From Bacteroidia bacterium (GTDB lineage Bacteria > Bacteroidota > Bacteroidia > UBA8524), in NCBI GenBank assembly GCA_023277325.1, contig JALRIQ010000050.1:1-7311 (forward strand): a stretch of DNA of 7,311 bases, read 5' to 3'. Under the pieces are notes generated by a model. The model was not told where the DNA came from, ran no database searches, and was given only the letters and a program-made list of their open reading frames with translations. Of the stretch, positions 1-5,702 are shown piece after piece. The position numbers were made by a program, and so were the translations under genes. How positions within the stretch are numbered: the first letter of the stretch is position 1; each line of letters starts with the position of its first letter.

Positions 1-174
1 GGTATCCCCTTTTTTGAAGGAGAATAATTTTACTCCGCCTGCATCAAAAAAGAGAAAGAATTTTTCAACCTTGATTCCAAAAGCACGTGCGGCCAAAAAG
101 TGACCTAATTCATGTAAGGAAATAAGAATGGACAGTGCGAGGATCATTTGCCCCGCCATCACTAATGTATTCAT
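1..174 (-). CDS. rseP: RIP zinc metalloprotease RseP (site-2 protease), N-terminal fragment
   Basis: This is the first 58 codons of a gene that runs off the left edge, so only the N-terminus is visible. A hydrophobic segment at residues 4-20 leads directly into HELGH (residues 21-25). That is the HExxH zinc site embedded in the first membrane helix of site-2 proteases. It is followed by VEKFFLFFDAGG (37-48) and a lysine-rich stretch ending KKGDT, which from memory resembles Bacteroidota RseP. Family members cut transmembrane anchors such as anti-sigma factors within the inner membrane. The second metal-binding motif and the PDZ domains would lie outside the window. The ATG at 174 gives a normal short lead into the helix; in-frame ATGs at residues 6 and 10 are possible but would shorten the helix. 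The gene lies 55 bp downstream of dps on the same strand. In many Bacteroidota I would expect dxr next to rseP, but it is not on the upstream side here. Confidence 0.9.
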   Translation of the reverse strand, partial: MNTLVMAGQMILALSILISLHELGHFLAARAFGIKVEKFFLFFDAGGVKLFSFKKGDT

Positions 175-198
175 CTATAGGATAGGAATATTCGCTTG

Positions 199-229
199 CA
201 ATAATAGGTCTGTCTATGCGCTTAAACAA
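199..229 (-). promoter_or_regulatory. Possible promoter for rseP
   Basis: On the minus strand, TTG at 229-227 is followed after 20 bases by TATTATTG at 206-199. This is the Bacteroidota -7 box TAnnTTTG with one mismatch. A start about 5-7 bases further on would leave a leader of roughly 20 bases before the ATG at 174. The -33 TTG touches the dps stop codon. If real, it would give rseP expression independent of dps. The mismatch makes this a weak call. Confidence 0.25.
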
Positions 230-715
230 TTAAGAACCGAGAAAGGAAGTATACATCCAGACAAGTTTTTCCTGTTCGCGAACATAATCACTCATCAATG
301 CATTGGTTCCTTCGTCTTCCGCCTTAGCGGAAAGACTCAATAAGTCTCTTTGTTTTTTAATAACAATTTGAAAAGAATCAACAATGGATGAGACGCAGGA
401 TTTCCCATCTGAAACGTTTTTCTGCGGTGTAATCCGACTGATTTTTAAGTAATCTTCGAAGGCATGCAATGGAGCATGACCGAGTGTTAAAATACGCTCT
501 GCAATTTCATCAATCTTTAGAACCAAGTCATTATACAATTCCTCAAACTTCACGTGGAGCTCAAAAAACTTATCTCCTTTGATATTCCAATGGAAGCCTC
601 GTACATTCATGTAGAAAAGCTGGTAATTGGCCAGCAAGTCGTTTAAGTCATTAGCAAGTTCTTGAGATTTTTCTGGGTTCAACCCAATTTTTGTGGTTTG
701 CATACTTGTACTCAT
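230..715 (-). CDS. dps: Dps family DNA-protection / ferritin-like protein
   Basis: The product is 161 residues, the normal size for a Dps subunit. These cytoplasmic proteins assemble into 12-mer cages that oxidise and store iron and protect DNA during stress. The intersubunit ferroxidase ligands are recognisable: H42 in FHWN (41-44), H54 and E58 in the LHVKFEELY stretch (53-61), and D69 and E73 in DEIAER (69-74). Position 58 is Asp in E. coli Dps, but Glu is also common in the family. The N-terminal tail is short, with two lysines (K9, K16), so direct DNA binding through a long basic tail looks unlikely. The ATG at 715 is chosen; a second ATG at residue 5 (703) is equally possible. The gene starts 6 bp after the nudix stop, suggesting co-transcription, and is followed by rseP. 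I see no obvious terminator after it. Confidence 0.95.
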   Translation of the reverse strand: MSTSMQTTKIGLNPEKSQELANDLNDLLANYQLFYMNVRGFHWNIKGDKFFELHVKFEELYNDLVLKIDEIAERILTLGHAPLHAFEDYLKISRITPQKNVSDGKSCVSSIVDSFQIVIKKQRDLLSLSAKAEDEGTNALMSDYVREQEKLVWMYTSFLGS

Positions 716-721
716 ATGCGT

Positions 722-1363
722 CTATGGATGCAAAGACCTTTCCAATTGTAAGATGCGGTATTTTAATACAGCCGCTACTGTCAGGCTGTCGGTGATTTCT
801 GCCGACTTGACGCGCTCATACAGCTCGGCAAAGGGGATTTTAATGACTTTAATTTGTTCGTTTTCTTCCGGGGCACTTTCTCCATAATGAAGCCTGGTAG
901 CCAGATAAATAAAGGCAACTTCATCCGTAGCGCTATTGCTAAGTTCCATCTGCTGGATCAATTCCCAATTATCGGCTTCTATGCCGGTTTCTTCTTTTAA
1001 TTCGCGCTGCGCAGACTCGAGAGGTGGTAAGTGCAAAGGGCCGCCCCCTTCAGGAATTTCCCAACTGTATTTGTCCATTGGAAAGCGGTACTGTCCGACG
1101 AGGTAAGTATTCTCTTCTTCATCAATTGGGAGAATTCCAATGGCCAGGTTTTTAAAAGAGGTTACGCCATAAACACCTTCTTTGCCAGCAGGGTTCAGGA
1201 CTTTATGCAAGGTGACTTCGACCCAGGGTGTTTTTAGTTTGGTTTCGCTTTCTAATATTTTCCAAGGATTTTCCTCGCTTTCCAGTGGTGATAGGGGCAT
1301 AGGCAAATGTAATTTTTTCGAAGAATACCGAATAGCCTGAATCTCTTTTTTACCTTTGCTCAT
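722..1363 (-). CDS. NUDIX hydrolase, ADP-ribose pyrophosphatase-like
   Basis: With the ATG at 1363 this is a 213-residue NUDIX-fold enzyme. The family cleaves nucleoside diphosphates linked to another moiety, using Mg2+ or Mn2+. The nudix box spans residues 106-128 and ends in RELKEETGI (120-128), so the metal-binding REUxEE core is intact. The glutamate expected at box position 7 is Leu112. Upstream, NPWKILESE and the VYGVTSFKNLAIGILPIDE region match the ADP-ribose pyrophosphatase-like branch. The substrate cannot be named with certainty. The start is ambiguous. ATGs at 1366 and 1363 both collide with or abut pdxH on the other strand. The ATG at 1300 would give 192 residues beginning MPLSPLESEENPW, closer to the usual start of this family and removing a lysine-rich N-terminal extension. 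The stop lies 6 bp before dps. Confidence 0.88.
   Translation of the reverse strand: MSKGKKEIQAIRYSSKKLHLPMPLSPLESEENPWKILESETKLKTPWVEVTLHKVLNPAGKEGVYGVTSFKNLAIGILPIDEEENTYLVGQYRFPMDKYSWEIPEGGGPLHLPPLESAQRELKEETGIEADNWELIQQMELSNSATDEVAFIYLATRLHYGESAPEENEQIKVIKIPFAELYERVKSAEITDSLTVAAVLKYRILQLERSLHP
1304..1311 (-). promoter_or_regulatory. TAnnTTTG-like box before the alternative nudix start
   Basis: The minus strand reads TACATTTG, an exact match to the -7 box, ending 3 bases before the alternative nudix ATG at 1300. I find no TTG at -33 spacing. The expected transcription start would fall at or just past that ATG, so the box may be chance or a decayed site. It lies within the coding sequence if translation begins at 1363. 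Confidence 0.15.
1351..1358 (+). promoter_or_regulatory. Candidate -7 box for pdxH
   Basis: TACCTTTG matches the Bacteroidota -7 consensus TAnnTTTG exactly and ends 6 bases before the pdxH ATG at 1365. A start site 5-7 bases downstream of the box would fall on or within two bases of the ATG, giving a leaderless or nearly leaderless mRNA. There is no clear TTTG at -33. The box lies inside the longer version of the nudix reading frame. Confidence 0.35.
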
Positions 1364-1364
1364 C

Positions 1365-2003
1365 ATGAATATCGCTGATATCCGCAAAGAATACCAAATG
1401 GCCTCGCTCGATGAACATCAGTCGCCGTCCAGTCCGTTTCATTTATTTGATACCTGGTTTAAGGATGCACTTCGGGCAGAAGTGCATGAGCCGAATGCCA
1501 TGTGCTTGAGTACCATGGGCGATGGAAAACATCCCGACTCAAGAATTGTACTCCTTAAAGGAGTGAGCCAGGATGGATTTGAATTCTATACCAATTACCA
1601 TAGCCATAAAGGACAGGCGCTTATGGCAAACCCGTTTTGCAGCTTAAATTTCTTTTGGCCGGAGTTGGAGCGCCAAGTGCGGATTAGCGGAGAAGCCATT
1701 AAGTTGAGCAGCGAAGAGTCGGATGCCTATTTTGCATCCCGTCCAAGAGGGAGTCAGGTGGGCGCCTGGGTAAGCCATCAAAGTGAGGTGCTCACGGGTA
1801 GAGATCAACTTGAAAAACAATTGGCTGAAACAGAACAAAACTTCGCTGGAAAGGAAATTATGCGTCCGCCGCATTGGGGAGGATACCGGATAATGCCAAG
1901 TAAAATAGAGTTTTGGCAAGGTAGACCGAACCGTTTGCACGACCGCTTGCTCTATGAGTTGGTTGATGGGAAAGCGTGGAACTTGGTTCGATTATCTCCG
2001 TAA
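1365..2003 (+). CDS. pdxH: Pyridoxamine 5'-phosphate oxidase
   Basis: This 212-residue FMN enzyme oxidises pyridoxine or pyridoxamine 5'-phosphate to pyridoxal 5'-phosphate in the cytoplasm, as the last step of PLP synthesis or salvage. It is full length compared with E. coli PdxH. Visible motifs are RIVLLK (60-65), which binds FMN; FYTNYHSHKG (74-83); ERQVR (102-106); SRPRGSQVGAWVS (125-137); WGGYR (171-175); and FWQGRPNRLHDR (183-194), holding the substrate-site Arg190 and His192. One FMN-contact Arg of the E. coli enzyme (R88) appears as His81, while the neighbouring Lys is kept (K82). The ATG at 1365 is preferred because R7 and Y10 match the E. coli substrate-lid residues R14 and Y17. Starting at Met12 would lose them, and a TTG at 1356 is unnecessary. 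The gene is divergent from the nudix gene with essentially no spacer, and fabI follows after 47 bp. Confidence 0.96.
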   Translation: MNIADIRKEYQMASLDEHQSPSSPFHLFDTWFKDALRAEVHEPNAMCLSTMGDGKHPDSRIVLLKGVSQDGFEFYTNYHSHKGQALMANPFCSLNFFWPELERQVRISGEAIKLSSEESDAYFASRPRGSQVGAWVSHQSEVLTGRDQLEKQLAETEQNFAGKEIMRPPHWGGYRIMPSKIEFWQGRPNRLHDRLLYELVDGKAWNLVRLSP

Positions 2004-2050
2004 ATGGATAAATTCTGTTCAAAAAACGTAACATTGCAAAAAAGGAATAT

Positions 2051-2866
2051 ATGAGTCATCAGCTGTTAAAAGGAAAAAGAGGCATCATCTTCGGTGCATT
2101 GAATTCGAGTTCTATCGCTTGGCACGTAGCAGAAAAGTGTCATGAAGCAGGAGCTAGCTTTGTATTAACCAATGCGCCAATTGCTCTGCGTATGGGTGAA
2201 ATCAACGAATTGGCAGAAAAATGCAACGCACAAATTATTCCTTGCGATGTCACATCCAATGAAGAAATGGAGAACTTGATTGACCAGTCTATGAAAATCC
2301 TTGGCGGTAAAATCGATTTTATTCTACATTCTGTGGGTATGTCGCTTAACGTAAGAAAGGGTAAACCGTATACAGACCTGAATTATGATTTCATGCATAA
2401 GACCATGGATATTTCAGCGATGTCATTTCACCGCTTGATGCAAACTTGCTGGAAAAAAGATGCAGTGGCGGATTGGGGTTCAATTGTAGGCTTAACTTAT
2501 ATCGCAGCACAACGCACATTCCCCGATTATAGCGAGATGGCAGAAGCGAAATCTTTGCTTGAGAGCATTGCTAGAAGCTTTGGGTACCACTACGGAAAAA
2601 GTAAAAAAATCCGCGTGAATACTATATCTCAGTCGCCTACCATGACTACAGCCGGATCAGGAGTAAGTGGCTTTGATGCATTCTTTAACTATGCCGACGC
2701 GATTTCTCCTTTAGGAAATGCGCCAGCAGAAGCTTGTGCGGATTACTGCGTAGCGATGTTCTCTGATTTGACACGTTATGTAACCCAGCAAAACCTTTTT
2801 CATGACGGTGGATTCTCAAATACTGGAGTATCCAACGAGGCCATGGCAAAATTTGCATCTGAATAA
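2051..2866 (+). CDS. fabI: Enoyl-[acyl-carrier-protein] reductase [NADH] FabI
   Basis: The 271-residue protein is a short-chain dehydrogenase-type enoyl-ACP reductase, which performs the last reduction of each round of type II fatty acid synthesis. The nucleotide-binding loop is GALNSSSIAW (15-24), the FabI form of the glycine-rich motif. HSVGMS (93-98) covers the region where E. coli Gly93 lies. The catalytic residues are Tyr150 and the YX6K pair Tyr160/Lys167 (PDYSEMAEAK), matching E. coli Tyr146, Tyr156 and Lys163. SQSPTMTTAGSG (193-204) takes the place of the E. coli substrate-loop sequence and is, from memory, the Bacteroidota form. HDGGFSN (251-257) is the usual C-terminal signature. 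The start is supported by AAGGA at 2042-2046, only 4 bases from the ATG; this is one of the few Shine-Dalgarno-like sequences in the window. A lipid N-acyltransferase follows after 27 bp. Confidence 0.97.
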   Translation: MSHQLLKGKRGIIFGALNSSSIAWHVAEKCHEAGASFVLTNAPIALRMGEINELAEKCNAQIIPCDVTSNEEMENLIDQSMKILGGKIDFILHSVGMSLNVRKGKPYTDLNYDFMHKTMDISAMSFHRLMQTCWKKDAVADWGSIVGLTYIAAQRTFPDYSEMAEAKSLLESIARSFGYHYGKSKKIRVNTISQSPTMTTAGSGVSGFDAFFNYADAISPLGNAPAEACADYCVAMFSDLTRYVTQQNLFHDGGFSNTGVSNEAMAKFASE

Positions 2867-2880
2867 TTCTTTCCTTTCCT

Positions 2881-2888
2881 TAAATTTG
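2881..2888 (+). promoter_or_regulatory. Candidate -7 box before the N-acyltransferase gene
   Basis: TAAATTTG is an exact TAnnTTTG match that ends 5 bases before the ATG at 2894. The nearest upstream TTTG (2852-2855) lies 25 bases away, longer than the usual 17-23. If active, it would make a leaderless transcript separate from fabI. If not, the gene is read from the fabI mRNA. Confidence 0.3.
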
Positions 2889-2893
2889 ATTGA

Positions 2894-3823
2894 ATGCAGT
2901 CAATCATCCCCCCAGTAGACAAAGCATTATTGAAAGGCGAACTCAGTCCTGATCGATTTGTGCGCAAAGCAAATTTTGGCACAAATGAAATCTACATTGT
3001 TAACCATCAAAACGCGCCAAATGTGGTACGTGAGATTGGGCGATTGCGTGAGTTAACCTTTCGAACCGCAGGAGGAGGAACGGGGCATGAATTGGATTTG
3101 GATCATTTCGATTTGACTATCAATGGCTATCAACAGCTTTTGGTATGGAATCCAGAAACAAAAGATATTGTTGGGGGCTACCGCTTCATTGACTGCAGAG
3201 GGGTGGAAGTTATTGATGGAGTTCCTAGTCTATCCACCTCCGAGCTTTTTCGCTTTACGCCGAAATTCCTGAAGGAATATTTGCCTTATACCATTGAATT
3301 AGGTAGATCTTTTGTTCAGCCTGAATATCAGCCTTCTGCAAGCAATAGGAAAGGGCTTTTCTCCTTGGATAACTTATGGGATGGCCTAGGGGCTTTGGTT
3401 ATCGATAACCCAGAGGTTCGTCACTTTTTTGGCAAGATTACCATGTATCCAAGTTTTCAGAAAGATGCCCGCGATGCGATTCATTATTTCATGAATTCTT
3501 ATTTCCCGGATAAAGAAGATTTGATTCAACCTCATAAACCCTTGGGCTATAAAACCGATATCAGTAAGATTGAGGGAATGTTTGCCGAACTCGATTACAA
3601 AGAGGGACATAAGGTATTGAATCAGTATGTGCGTAAGCTGGGGGAGAATATTCCGCCTTTGGTAAATGCTTACATGAATCTATCGCTGACCATGAAAACC
3701 TTTGGTACCGCGATCAACGACCATTTTGGGGATGTAGAGGAAACGGGGATTTTAGTGAGTATTGCCGATATCTATCCAAGTAAAAAAGAAAGGCATGTTG
3801 CTTCCTACGAGCCTAAGGCTTAA
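2894..3823 (+). CDS. OlsB/GlsB-like lipid N-acyltransferase (GNAT-like, COG3176 type)
   Basis: The product is 309 residues with no signal peptide or clear membrane helix. The central stretch ELGRSFVQPEYQ (135-146), after VGGYRFID (93-100) and the LSTSELFRF region, is the signature of OlsB-type GNAT acyltransferases. OlsB attaches a 3-hydroxy-fatty acid from acyl-ACP to the amino group of ornithine; the Bacteroides relative GlsB does this for glycine, giving glycine lipids. The C-terminal part (IPPLVNAYMNLS, 253-264, through VSIADIY, 288-294) matches the closing region of the family, which sets the shape of the acyl/amino-acid pocket. The amino-acid substrate cannot be read from sequence here. 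The partner O-acyltransferase (OlsA/GlsA) is not in the window. The gene sits 27 bp after fabI and overlaps the DUF58 gene tail-to-tail by 4 bp. An older label for such proteins is 'putative hemolysin', which I consider misleading. Confidence 0.8.
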   Translation: MQSIIPPVDKALLKGELSPDRFVRKANFGTNEIYIVNHQNAPNVVREIGRLRELTFRTAGGGTGHELDLDHFDLTINGYQQLLVWNPETKDIVGGYRFIDCRGVEVIDGVPSLSTSELFRFTPKFLKEYLPYTIELGRSFVQPEYQPSASNRKGLFSLDNLWDGLGALVIDNPEVRHFFGKITMYPSFQKDARDAIHYFMNSYFPDKEDLIQPHKPLGYKTDISKIEGMFAELDYKEGHKVLNQYVRKLGENIPPLVNAYMNLSLTMKTFGTAINDHFGDVEETGILVSIADIYPSKKERHVASYEPKA

Positions 3824-4728
3824 TGCATTTTGCCGCGTTTAATCAGGAATGAAAGTAATACCTGATTGAAATCATCGCTGGCATCGACTTCAATCCAGTC
3901 TATTTTAAACTGCGCCGCCTTATCGCGAAGCACCTTTTTATACGTTTCTTGGGCTTTTAAATAAGCATCCCTGACCTGATTCGGCATGATCTTCAATTGC
4001 TGACCTGTTTCCGGATCGGTGAAGAGGTAGGGGCGGTTTTGAAAATGGAAATCCTGTTCCTTTTCTTTGTCTTGTACATGAAATAGAATCACTTCATGTT
4101 TGTTGAATTTCAGGTGTTGCAAACTGCGAAACAGATTTTCCGTTTCTTCGCTTGTCTCCATTAAATCACTAAAAATGACCACCAAAGAACGGCGGTGTAT
4201 TTTCTCAGCTAGGATATCCAGGGATTCCGAAAGTTTCGTTTGTTTCAAAACTGGTGCTTCCTGAAGTCTGCTTTCCAGCTGAATCAAGAGTTGGTGATAA
4301 TGAGACGAAGCAGAACGAGTTTCGCTATGAAATTCGATTTGATCGGAGAGGAAAGCAAGAGAAAAGGCATCTCTTTGCCTCTTTAACAGATTCATGATTG
4401 CCGCGGCCGCCAGGGACGAGAACTTCATTTTGTTCCATCCTTTTTCCGGGTAATACATCGAACTGCTGGTATCAATTACCAACTGACAACGTAGGTTGGT
4501 TTCTTCCTCGAAACGTTTAATGAAAAGTTTCTCAGTTCTTGCGTAAAGTTTCCAATCGATATGCCGTGTGGATTCCCCTTCGTTGTAGAGGCGGTGTTCC
4601 GCAAATTCTACGGAGAACCCATGAAACGGACTTTTATGCAATCCCGTTATAAATCCCTCTACTACTTGACGTGCAAGGAGTTCAAAGTGAGCTAATTTTT
4701 CGAGTTCTTCTCTAGGGATTCTGTTCAT
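3820..4728 (-). CDS. DUF58 domain protein with vWA-like fold
   Basis: This 302-residue soluble protein belongs to the DUF58 family. The DUF58 signature lies at residues 36-74: HGFSVEF, then GESTRHIDWKLYART (51-65) and KLFIKRFEEE. It is followed by a von Willebrand A fold whose metal-ion-dependent adhesion site is complete: DTSSS (86-90), Thr164 and Asp188 in FSDLM. In Bacteroidota such proteins are usually encoded with a MoxR-type AAA+ ATPase and Bat proteins with vWA and TPR domains, thought to act in aerotolerance or envelope stress. No moxR or bat gene lies next to it in this window, so its partner is unknown. It begins 8 bases beyond the trxA terminator T-tract with no recognisable promoter. 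Its stop codon overlaps that of the convergent acyltransferase gene. No Shine-Dalgarno sequence is seen. Confidence 0.85.
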   Translation of the reverse strand: MNRIPREELEKLAHFELLARQVVEGFITGLHKSPFHGFSVEFAEHRLYNEGESTRHIDWKLYARTEKLFIKRFEEETNLRCQLVIDTSSSMYYPEKGWNKMKFSSLAAAAIMNLLKRQRDAFSLAFLSDQIEFHSETRSASSHYHQLLIQLESRLQEAPVLKQTKLSESLDILAEKIHRRSLVVIFSDLMETSEETENLFRSLQHLKFNKHEVILFHVQDKEKEQDFHFQNRPYLFTDPETGQQLKIMPNQVRDAYLKAQETYKKVLRDKAAQFKIDWIEVDASDDFNQVLLSFLIKRGKMH

Positions 4729-4736
4729 GGAGCATT

Positions 4737-4766
4737 AAAAAAGCCGCCGGAAATTCCGACGGCTTT
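4737..4766 (-). terminator. Rho-independent terminator of trxA
   Basis: An 11-bp hairpin lies 17 bases after the trxA stop. On the minus strand the arms AAAGCCGTCGG and CCGGCGGCTTT pair around the loop AATTT. One pair is a U-G wobble, which would be a C-A mismatch on the plus strand. Six T residues (4742-4737) follow on the minus strand only, so it is oriented to end trxA transcription. The DUF58 start codon lies 8 bases beyond the T-tract. Confidence 0.85.
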
Positions 4767-4783
4767 GTGTATGATTTGTTGGA

Positions 4784-5101
4784 TTAGAGTTGTGCTTCCA
4801 ATTTAGAAGCCAAGGTTCCTTTAGGAACTGCGCCTACTTGACGATCAACTACTTCTCCGCCTTTGAAATAAAGCAAAGCAGGAATGCTGCGAATGCCATA
4901 TTTAACTGTTACTTCAGGATTCTCATCCACGTTTAATTTACCGATAACCGCTTTGCCATCATATTCTCCGGCCATTTCATCAACGATAGGACCTACCATA
5001 CGGCACGGTCCACACCATTCTGCCCAAAAATCAATCAATACCGGCTTGTCGGATTTCAAAACAACTTCTTCAAAGTTGCTGTCAGTTACTTCAATTGCCA
5101 T
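4784..5101 (-). CDS. trxA: Thioredoxin
   Basis: The 105-residue protein is a stand-alone cytoplasmic thioredoxin that reduces protein disulfides using electrons from thioredoxin reductase. The active site WCGPC is at residues 29-33, within a [10 protein letters not shown] stretch, and the cis-proline is Pro74 in the RSIPAL loop. Asp24 before FWA corresponds to the buried Asp26 of E. coli thioredoxin. There is no signal peptide, so it is not a periplasmic TlpA/ResA type. The length is normal. The gene has a good candidate promoter just upstream and a strong terminator just downstream, so it appears to be its own transcription unit. Confidence 0.97.
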   Translation of the reverse strand: MAIEVTDSNFEEVVLKSDKPVLIDFWAEWCGPCRMVGPIVDEMAGEYDGKAVIGKLNVDENPEVTVKYGIRSIPALLYFKGGEVVDRQVGAVPKGTLASKLEAQL

Positions 5102-5123
5102 ATGTTTATCTTGCGTTAAAATT

Positions 5124-5152
5124 CAAATCTACAATTCCTTCTCAAAAAGCAA
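5124..5152 (-). promoter_or_regulatory. Promoter of trxA
   Basis: On the minus strand, TTG (5152-5150) is followed after 18 bases by TAGATTTG (5131-5124), an exact match to the Bacteroidota -7 box. Spacing of 17-23 bases is typical. Transcription would begin near 5117-5119, giving a leader of about 16-18 bases before the ATG at 5101. Confidence 0.6.
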
Positions 5153-5201
5153 GCCAGAGGAGATATCCACCTTTCCACCTTTTAAAATATTATCAACGAC
5201 C

Positions 5202-5696
5202 ATGAGCAGTTATAGCGCCGAATACCTGACCAATCTATTGAAATTAGAAAAACATGTTGAAGGAGGTGCCTTCCGAGAGACTTACCGCAGTGCCATGCAA
5301 ATAAACCCAGAAGGTTTTGATGGACCGTGCAAGGTGTCGACCGGCATCTATTTTATGCTGGAATTTGGCCAGTTTTCTGCGTTTCATCGGATAAAAAGCG
5401 ACGAAATGTGGCACCATTACCTTGGGGAGTCGTTGGCTATTTACGAAATCAATTCCAGCGGACAATTAATTAGACATGTTCTGGGAAAAAATCTGGAGGC
5501 AGGGGAGCGACTCCAACTGACCATACCAGCTGGGAGTTGGTTTGCTTCACGCTGCGAAGTAGACGGCGCTTATGCTTTGGTGGGTTGTACGGTCGCGCCA
5601 GGCTTCGATTTCAGGGATTTTGAACTGGCAAATCGAACTGCTTTGTGCGATGCTTACCCGGAGCATGCTGAGCTAATCACTGAGCTGACATACTAG
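5202..5696 (+). CDS. Cupin_5 (DUF985) family protein
   Basis: The 164-residue protein is a single-domain cupin of the DUF985/Cupin_5 group, whose biochemical role is not established. Motifs in order are the opening EGGAFRETY (20-28), which marks this family; HRIKSDEMWHHYLG (62-75), carrying the His/Glu residues typical of cupin metal or ligand sites; PAGSWF (109-114); and the closing GCTVAPGFDFRDFE (128-141). The open frame extends far upstream because it runs antisense through trxA. The real start is the ATG at 5202, whose product begins MSSYSAEYLTNLLKLEKH, in line with the family. The gene is divergent from trxA across 100 bp. I found no exact TAnnTTTG box on this strand before it, and no ribosome-binding site. 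It converges with the phosphorylase gene, with 6 bp between the stops. Confidence 0.9.
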   Translation: MSSYSAEYLTNLLKLEKHVEGGAFRETYRSAMQINPEGFDGPCKVSTGIYFMLEFGQFSAFHRIKSDEMWHHYLGESLAIYEINSSGQLIRHVLGKNLEAGERLQLTIPAGSWFASRCEVDGAYALVGCTVAPGFDFRDFELANRTALCDAYPEHAELITELTY

Positions 5697-5702
5697 GTCA
5701 TG

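Noticed and set aside
221..234. CTTAA/TTAAG inverted repeat at the dps stop codon
   Set aside because: A 5-bp A/T-rich stem is expected by chance and has no T-tract.
128..343. Plus-strand open frame over the rseP/dps spacer
   Set aside because: It overlaps the rseP N-terminus and the dps C-terminus antisense and has no recognisable features.
497..591. Glu58 in Dps where E. coli has Asp as a ferroxidase ligand
   Set aside because: Glu at this position is common in other Dps proteins, for example in the LHEKFEELY form of Firmicutes, so it is not unusual.
693..887. Small plus-strand open frame across the nudix/dps junction
   Set aside because: It is antisense to two well-supported genes, has no recognisable domain or start signals, and fits a shadow frame.
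1644..1940. Minus-strand open frame of 98 codons inside pdxH
   Set aside because: It lies entirely antisense to conserved PdxH motifs. Its composition is unlike the neighbours and no family is recognised.
2004..2050. TAACATTG (2029-2036) as a promoter box for fabI
   Set aside because: It has one mismatch to TAnnTTTG and no TTG at -33 spacing, so it is too weak to list; fabI may be read from pdxH.
3386..3610. Minus-strand open frame inside the acyltransferase gene
   Set aside because: It is a shadow of a longer, conserved gene on the plus strand.
4884..5201. Upstream part of the long plus-strand open frame that ends in the cupin
   Set aside because: It is antisense to trxA and shows no protein family features. 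The cupin family start fits the ATG at 5202.
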